Positions 58,812 to 64,000 of a stretch of DNA of 64,000 bases are shown in pieces. The stretch is taken from NCBI GenBank assembly GCA_031002005.1, contig JARYHS010008074.1, forward strand, positions 272,553,930 through 272,617,929, in the 5' to 3' direction. Within the stretch, counting starts at the first letter, position 1, and each line of letters opens with the position of its first letter. Under the pieces are notes generated by a model. That model was not told the DNA's origin. It searched no databases and worked only from the letters and a program-made list of their open reading frames with translations. Made by a program: the position numbers and the translations under genes. This stretch comes from Vandiemenella viatica (lineage: Eukaryota; Arthropoda; Insecta; Orthoptera; Morabidae).

Positions 58812-60839
58812 CAGAACTTGGAACATCATCTACAGTTCCGATCACCAACACCAGGCAGTGCAACGAGCTCTGCAGGACCATCCCCACGTGGCACCCCACA
58901 AATATTCTCTCCACCGCCACAAGTGACTAGTCCACCGAAGCTGACGAGGGAGCGTACACCAGCTTCTGTGGGTCCTCCTCGGCGAAGACTTTTCAGCCCC
59001 CACGATCCAGGCCATGTCAGTGATGAACAGTCACCAGTGCACCAAACTACTGGATCACTTGCAAGAGTCCGAAATGATCCATCTGGCTTGCGTTCTTCTT
59101 CCGAGACATCTGTCTTTGACTTTCGTGACAGTGACAGTGAGAGTGAAATGCCCGTTTTGGAACGTCAGACACTTGACGAAATGCGTAGAGACCGAAAGTC
59201 ACTCGCTAGTGGTGCGAAGGCACAGCAGTATCAGCAGCAGCTAGCCGAGGACTGCGCAGACACTGGTCCGTCCAAGACGGAACCAGATCCTGAGCCACCG
59301 GCTGACCCAGAGTGGTCCAACACGTGTGAACAATTCCTAGAGCAGCTCCGTTCTGGCCCTGCACTTGACCGTGTTAAGAGAAAGGGTCCTACCAAAGCAC
59401 GCAAGAAGTATGCCATCGGGCCACTTGCTGGACTTGGGAACATTGTGCGAGGGGGGAGGAATGAAGCTCCGTACTTTCAGATTGATACAATGCAGCCATA
59501 TACTGTGGAGCCAGCAACAGCTGCTGTCACAGCTGCAGAGGTGGCTGAAGCAGAGGGCTGTGTTGAAAGGGTATTGCAAGTTGAAAACATATTGCAGATA
59601 CCACCCCCTGGCAACATGCCCGAGGGCGAGGGTGATGGGGATGAGGGTAGAGTAACACCACCTCCAGCCTGTGAAGAGCCTGTGAAAAATGAATACAGGA
59701 TTGTCAATGATGGGGTCATCAAATTGGTTAAGCTTGTCGAGAGGAAAGTTCTGCGTGAGGAGGGACTCAACATTCCCAGTGAAAAAGACTCCTGTGGAAG
59801 GACGGGTAAGGATAATTTCAGGAAAGGTTTAAAGGACCGAAAGTTGAGTAAAGATGGGTGCAGAAAAAAGGAGGAAGTTAAGAAAAGTAAAGAGATAAAG
59901 AAGATGAAACAGCTTTGGAAATCCATGAGACAAGATACACATGAAGTAGAGGACAGTGTCTCCATTGAGGAAAGTGGAAGGATGAGTACTGAACAGTCTC
60001 TAGAGGAACATCTGATGCATGAAAATGATGAGAAGCTGCTAAATCAAAGATTGCTTGAGAAAGAGTGTCTTGACACTGATATATCCAAAGAAGCATCTTA
60101 TGAGATTGACAAAAGCACAACTAAGGAATTGGGAAAGAGGCGATCCAAAAATGAGGAAACAAAGTGTCAGAAACTTACAAAAAGAAAATCGAAGGTTTCT
60201 GTTGGAGAAGGGAGGAATAAGGAAAAAGAACCTAAGAAGACTGATGCTTGTGACAAGAAAAAGTGCAAGTCAGATTCTACCTTTAAGGATGAAGCCAGTG
60301 GGAAGGTGGAAAATAATATAAAGGTCCTAGGGGAAGAGAGGATGAATGGTGAGAAAAATTTGGTACCTGTTAAGGAAGACAGGAGTCTTGGTATGGAAAA
60401 AGAAGGGAATGAGTTGAATGTTGTCAAAGAGCAGAGTGAAGGGGACAAATCTAAAGTTAAAAGCATTGAGAAAGAGATTAAAAAAGGTGAAGATGAAGAA
60501 GACTATGATTCAGATGAGGATACTCCACTATTGGTGCGGCAGCGTGGTCGTCCACGTAAGAAGCGGCAGCAGGTGGGCCGATCCACTGATGAAAAAGATG
60601 GCGAGGATGAGATGAGCCTAGCAGAAGTGAAGGCCCGTTTAGGGCTGGTCGGGAAGCGTGATGGCTCCAGTGCCAGTGAAGCAGACACGATTGGGTCTGC
60701 TGAACCACCTAGGACTCGGTTACGCTCTAAGGAGCCATCTATACCTGGTTGTAGTCAGCAGCAACGGCAGCAACAACAAAAGAAGAAGAAGCTGAAACGA
60801 AAAAAGAGGAAGAGGGACTTGCAGCAAAAACAGCAGCAG
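58806..60839 (+). CDS. Exon 7: AT-hook, acidic and Lys-rich exon
   Basis: The largest exon, 678 codons, phase 0 both sides: acceptor TTTTTTAG|GTGAGT, donor CAGCAG|GTAGTT. In order: a Ser/Pro-rich start with many SP/TP sites (residues 1-70, including RRRLFSPHDPGH); an acidic Ser patch SVFDFRDSDSESEMPVLERQ (about 100-120); EWSNTCEQFLEQLRSGPALD (about 169-188); a basic NLS-like RVKRKGPTKARKKYAIGPLA; a hydrophobic/Ala stretch; then a long Lys/Glu-rich, charged region (about 320-570) probably disordered. Next come an acidic DYDSDEDTPLL, the AT-hook RGRPRKK (60543-60563, residues 580-586), a DEKDGEDEMSLAEVKARLGL segment and a basic end KKKKLKRKKRKR. AT-hooks bind the minor groove of AT-rich DNA, so I infer a chromatin-bound protein. 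The orthologue is not recognised; PRR12/QSER1-type is only a guess. Confidence 0.9.
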
Positions 60840-61003
60840 GTAGTTATTTCAGTTGTCTTACATATAGTCAAGAAACTTGGCTAATGCGTGCTTTATTAAA
60901 AAACATGTTTTTTTTTTAACAATATTTTCCAAATATGTTTTTTAAATAGATCTCTCAGAAAAACTTTTAAATGTTGCTTGATATTTATTCATTATATTTA
61001 CAG

Positions 61004-61054
61004 CAGGAGAAGGATGAGGTGTTGGTTGCTTACCTGTATTATGATGTGTTTTGA
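61004..61054 (+). CDS. Possible alternative terminal exon (weak)
   Basis: After the acceptor TATTTACAG (again CAGCAG, a NAGNAG) the frame set by exon 7 reads QEKDEVLVAYLYYDVF and stops at TGA. It is phase-compatible and would add a 16-residue tail. Alternatively GAG|GTGTTG inside it could be a donor, making a 15-nt microexon (QEKDE). Neither can be confirmed from sequence alone. Confidence 0.3.
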   Translation, partial: QEKDEVLVAYLYYDVF

Positions 61055-61244
61055 AAAGAAGAAATTTAAGCAAAGCTTTCAGGAGCTTTAAGAGGCAAAC
61101 AAAGAAAACAGAATTCCATGCAAAGTTGACATAGTTAGCTCTATTGTTTAAAAATATTAATTTTATTACATAATTTGATAAATAGATAATGTATCATATT
61201 TATACTTGGTTTGGCTAAAGTGATATTTACATAATACTCTGATG

Positions 61245-61400
61245 CGTACGATGTGGGTTCAAAACCCCGTCTGGCCATTCAGATTTGGGTTTTCCACAGT
61301 TTTGCCAAATCACTCCAGGTGAATATTGGGATGGATCCTTCAGAAAGACCATGACTGAATTTATTCCTGTTCGTTCCTCCAGTTGATTCCTCTCCGCTAC
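61245..61400 (+). repeat. tRNA-derived SINE, plus orientation
   Basis: GGGTTCAAAACCCCGTCTGG (mutated B-box), then TTCAGATTTGGGTTTTCCAC and AAATCACTCCAGGTGAATAT, match the family at 43.7 kb. The right part is diverged. Confidence 0.7.
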
Positions 61401-61509
61401 TTAGCGTCTTGATTTCATTGTTACTATATATATATATTAAGAATAAGGAGAAAAAACCACCGCTTACCATGGAAGAGGGTTCCTGTGGTGTCGATACATG
61501 AAAAAAAAA

Positions 61510-62637
61510 AACACGTACACACATAGAATGAAATTTTCGAGCCTATGGATCTTCTTCAGTAGTAGTGAGATGGCTGCATGTTGGAGGCCAGCAGCCAACT
61601 GGATATGCCTGCCAGGCTGGTAGTTCATGGTGGGGAGAGGGAGGGTGGAACAACATGGCAGGGAGCTCAGGTGGGGGGTAGAGAGGCATAAGCTAGAACA
61701 TACTAATAAATAATAAACCAGTCTGTAGGTACCCGTCGTGGAAGCGCGGTAGACGTCAGCTGATGGTTCTAAATTGCCAATTAAGTAATGGATGTATGTG
61801 CCAAAAAACTGAGAAATATGCAAAAATAAAACAAAAATTAAAAAAATGTAAATATAAAATTAAGCTAAATTTGAAGTTACAAACTACAAAAACATAGGCT
61901 CTGGTGAGCGATGGTTCTTTGGATAAAGGTAGGAAGTAGGAGGTGGGGGGGGGGGGAGGAAAATTGTTGCTATCTTAAGTTTAGTCCTTGCGGTTGTCTG
62001 GTGCCCAGTTGGTAATGATAAGCCAGTTCTCACCTTCTGAGTTCCAAAATGCTGCTTCAGTCCAAAAGGACTCTGATGGCGCGGAACGCAAAACTTGTTA
62101 AGATTGTTGGTGCCATGCAGGGCCGGCGTTAGGGAGGGGTAAGCGGGTCAAATGTACCCGGGCCCGCCGGCTGAACGGGGGCCCGATCATCGGCTGCAGG
62201 GGCCCCCAGGCCTCGAAGCCAAGAATCCGCCTATTGTCGCCTGGCTATTTTTGTAGAGCTAAAAAAAAAAAAAAATAAGTCGCCCATTTTACCCCGGGCC
62301 CGAAATTCCTAGCGCCGGCCCTGGTGCCATGATAAGATATAGGGTGGCCAGGGTTCTGGGTGAAAACTGATTGTCTGTGTCCATTCATTCTGATGGCTTG
62401 TGGATTTGTTGTCAGAACAATGTAGGAGGCTGGGCAATGGTTGCAGGTGAGTTGATATAAAGGTGGGAGGAAACACATGTGGTATGTCCTATGATGGGGA
62501 AGCTTTCCCCAGTTATGGGGTTGGTGAAGGTGGTGGAAGGCACATGCATACTGCATAATTTGCAGTGGGATCTGTTGCAAGGAAACTGACATTGGGGCTG
62601 TCTTGCAGGCTGGGGGGGCCCTGTGTTTATGGACCAA
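61510..62637 (-). pseudogene. Penelope-like element, GIY-YIG region
   Basis: On the minus strand, 62637 down to about 62330 reads YQLTCNHCPASYIVLTTNPQ, then AIRMNGHRQSVFTQNPGHPI. This is like the GIY-YIG endonuclease domain at the C-terminus of Penelope-like elements (Y-x-L-x-C...YIG-x-T...R...H...P), though the Gly of YIG is changed to Val. A hAT MITE (62118-62323) cuts it, and it continues below with NNLNKFCVPRH and SPFGLKQHF. The end near 61540 reads CTGAAGAAGATCCATAGGCT, the Penelope-type 3' untranslated region. The RT part is absent, so it is 5'-truncated. A + orientation frame shows nothing. Confidence 0.65.
62118..62323. mobile_element. hAT-type MITE, perfect 8-bp target duplication
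   Basis: It begins CAGGGCCGGCGTTAG and ends CTAGCGCCGGCCCTG. GTGCCATG flanks both sides (62110-62117, 62324-62331). The 206-bp inside includes GGCCCGCC words and an A-run. It is inserted in a Penelope-like remnant. Confidence 0.9.
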
Positions 62638-62973
62638 AGGTTCGTTGAGGTTTGTAAAAATTAGTATGAATTTGATTTACTCAAAAGGTGCTGGTAAGCA
62701 AATTAAAATAAAATGATAGAGAGAGACCATAGTCCCTATCACCAAAATAGGTCCATACAGTGTTGCTTTGTGATAGTTAACAGATGAGTGCAGAAATTAT
62801 TTTATCAATTATATATGGAAGCATGTTACTAAAAAGTTAACCAGTTACACAAATTGCTTGCTTTTTCATGCTGTGTAATGTAAAACGTTGTCAGTGACTA
62901 ACGTTCATTTTATTTGTTCACATAATTACTTCCACTGAGAAAGTTTTTGAGGAAATATTGAAATTAATTTTAG

Positions 62974-63189
62974 GCAATACAGCAGCATCTTCAAACGAAA
63001 CCACCTAGTCCGTTTTATAATTCATCTGTGCAAATGTTGTCACGCTGCACTCCTACTCCTCCTTCTCTAATGATGAGAAAGATATTTTCTGCAACTTCAC
63101 AAAATATTCAGTTTGAAGCTCATCTTACAATTACTATTATAACAATGAATTATATGATAAAATACACATATAAAAATAGTTTCCTGTAA
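62974..63189 (+). CDS. Possible last exon of the gene (weak-moderate)
   Basis: The acceptor is AAATTAATTTTAG|GCA, with a second one at 62982 (ATACAG|CAG). In the phase-0 frame it reads AIQQHLQTKPPSPFYNSSVQ, then MLSRCTPTPPSLMMRKIFSA, and stops at TAA (63187). The first half looks protein-like (PPSP, CTPTPPS), while the second half, from about ATSQNIQF, is AT-rich and less convincing. A weak donor in TTTCCT|GTAAAA could extend the transcript beyond the window. The phase fits exon 7's donor exactly. No ATG is required. Confidence 0.4.
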   Translation, partial: AIQQHLQTKPPSPFYNSSVQMLSRCTPTPPSLMMRKIFSATSQNIQFEAHLTITIITMNYMIKYTYKNSFL

Positions 63190-63199
63190 AAGCTTGTCA

Positions 63200-64000
63200 C
63201 CTTCATTATTATTATCAGCCAGTTCAATCTTTTACTGATGTGGCCTCTCAGTCATGATTTCAGCTTGAACTTGAGCAATTTCATCCAGGTTGAACGATCA
63301 TGGGCAATACTCCGCCAGTTAACTCCGACAACTCTGCATATGTCCTTGCCCCAGCGGTCTGTGATCTCTTGGGCTCCTTTTTAACATTGTTTTTGTCCAT
63401 CTTTGGTCTTTTCTCCACGCAATATGGCTGGCCCATTGCCACCTGAAGGATGCTGTCTTCTCTAAAATGTCTGTGATCTTTGCAACTGACCTAATGTTAG
63501 TTGCTCTTTTCTTATCTTTTCTATTTAAGCCTAACATTGACCTTTCCATTTCTCTTTGGGCAGTCCTAAGTTTATTTTTTGTTTATTCATTTAGAGTCCA
63601 GATCTCAGTCATATGTAAGCACAGGACAAATGCACTGGTCATATACTATTTGCTTTAAATTTGTGGCATTTTAGATTTCAAGACAATAGAATGTCTCCCA
63701 AATGCTTGCCATCCCCGCTTGATTTTTGGTCTTACATCATGTTTACAAGCTTGCCAAGATAAATATACTCACTGACATTTTCTAAAGATTCATTACCTAC
63801 TTGTACATTCCCTCTGTGGCCCATTTGTTACGTATAATTTTTGTTTTTTAAAGATTCATTCTCAGGCCAACTGCTTTACACTCAGAGGCGAAATCAGTAA
63901 CGAAGGTTTGGAGTTCATCAAGGTTGTTAGCAACAAGTGCAATGTCATCAGAAAATCTCAAGTTGTTAAATCTTCTGTCATTAATTCTAATTACCTTTTC
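63200..64000 (-). pseudogene. Non-LTR retrotransposon RT pseudogene, runs off window
   Basis: From the window edge on the minus strand: RINDRRFNNLRFSDDIALVA (the catalytic FSDD box), NNLDELQTFVTDFASECKAV, GLRMNL, a stop, then further thumb fragments. It ends with NIRSVAKITDILEKTASFRW, then QWASHIAWRKDQRW and PRDHRPLGQG, the C-terminal K-W-x-W-A-G-H-x-A-R-x-D-x-RW domain of insect endonuclease/RT elements. Frameshifts and stops are common. Its 3' end lies just beyond the candidate exon at 62974. Confidence 0.75.

Noticed and set aside
1..64000. CRISPR arrays, operons, bacterial promoters or an integrated virus
   Set aside because: No direct-repeat/spacer arrays, no clustered same-strand genes, and the RT motifs all fit Penelope-like or non-LTR retrotransposons; no envelope- or capsid-like frame was seen.

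Overview
This is a eukaryotic, almost certainly insect, genomic window. It is AT-rich, with long introns, GT-AG splice sites, a 1,000-base assembly gap and many interspersed repeats. A tRNA-derived SINE family of a type I associate with Orthoptera and related Polyneoptera recurs at least eight times, so an orthopteroid insect (grasshopper, cricket or stick insect) is my best guess. There are no operons, CRISPR arrays or bacterial features.

The one clear gene occupies 38.4-60.8 kb (possibly to 63.2 kb) on the + strand. Seven coding exons (38400-38668, 42596-43492, 50674-51201, 52965-53354, 56089-56646, 56794-57162, 58806-60839) keep one open frame and give about 1,680 residues. The protein is low-complexity: Pro/Ala- and Gln-rich, two polyglutamine tracts of 36 and 34 residues, a PLDLS motif (CtBP-binding type), an acidic Ser-rich patch, a long Lys/Glu-rich segment, an AT-hook (RGRPRKK) and basic nuclear-localisation-like stretches. 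I read it as a nuclear chromatin or transcription co-regulator. I cannot name the orthologue; the large AT-hook/Q-rich proteins of the PRR12/QSER1 type are only a guess. The 5' exons lie upstream or outside the window, and the 3' end is uncertain (candidate exons at 61004 and 62974).

The 5' half (1-38 kb) has no confirmed gene. Two isolated exon-like segments deserve a look: an 80-nt minus-strand exon candidate (31381-31460), and a 43-codon ORF at 29398 whose end resembles the start of a Rab-type GTPase. The rest is mobile-element remains: Penelope-like elements (2 kb and 62 kb), non-LTR retrotransposon pieces (3.1, 15.5, 31, 37, 45 and 63.2 kb), mariner/Tc1 relatives (11.3, 22 and 26.8 kb), two Harbinger-type MITEs with TAA target duplications (14.4 and 23.3 kb), and about nine short hAT-type elements, five of them with a perfect or nearly perfect 8-bp target duplication.

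Elements are often nested: hAT MITEs inside both Penelope copies, a SINE inside a reverse-transcriptase fragment, and a 2.7-kb TIR-bracketed block (44.57-47.29 kb) holding a non-LTR element and two hAT MITEs. The first large intron of the gene carries a tandem satellite with about 189-bp monomers in an alternating (dimeric) higher-order arrangement. The most unusual functional candidates are a juxtaposed acceptor/donor (recursive-splice-like) sequence at the start of the 2-kb exon, tandem NAGNAG acceptors, and a near-perfect 63-nt hairpin at 17.5 kb.
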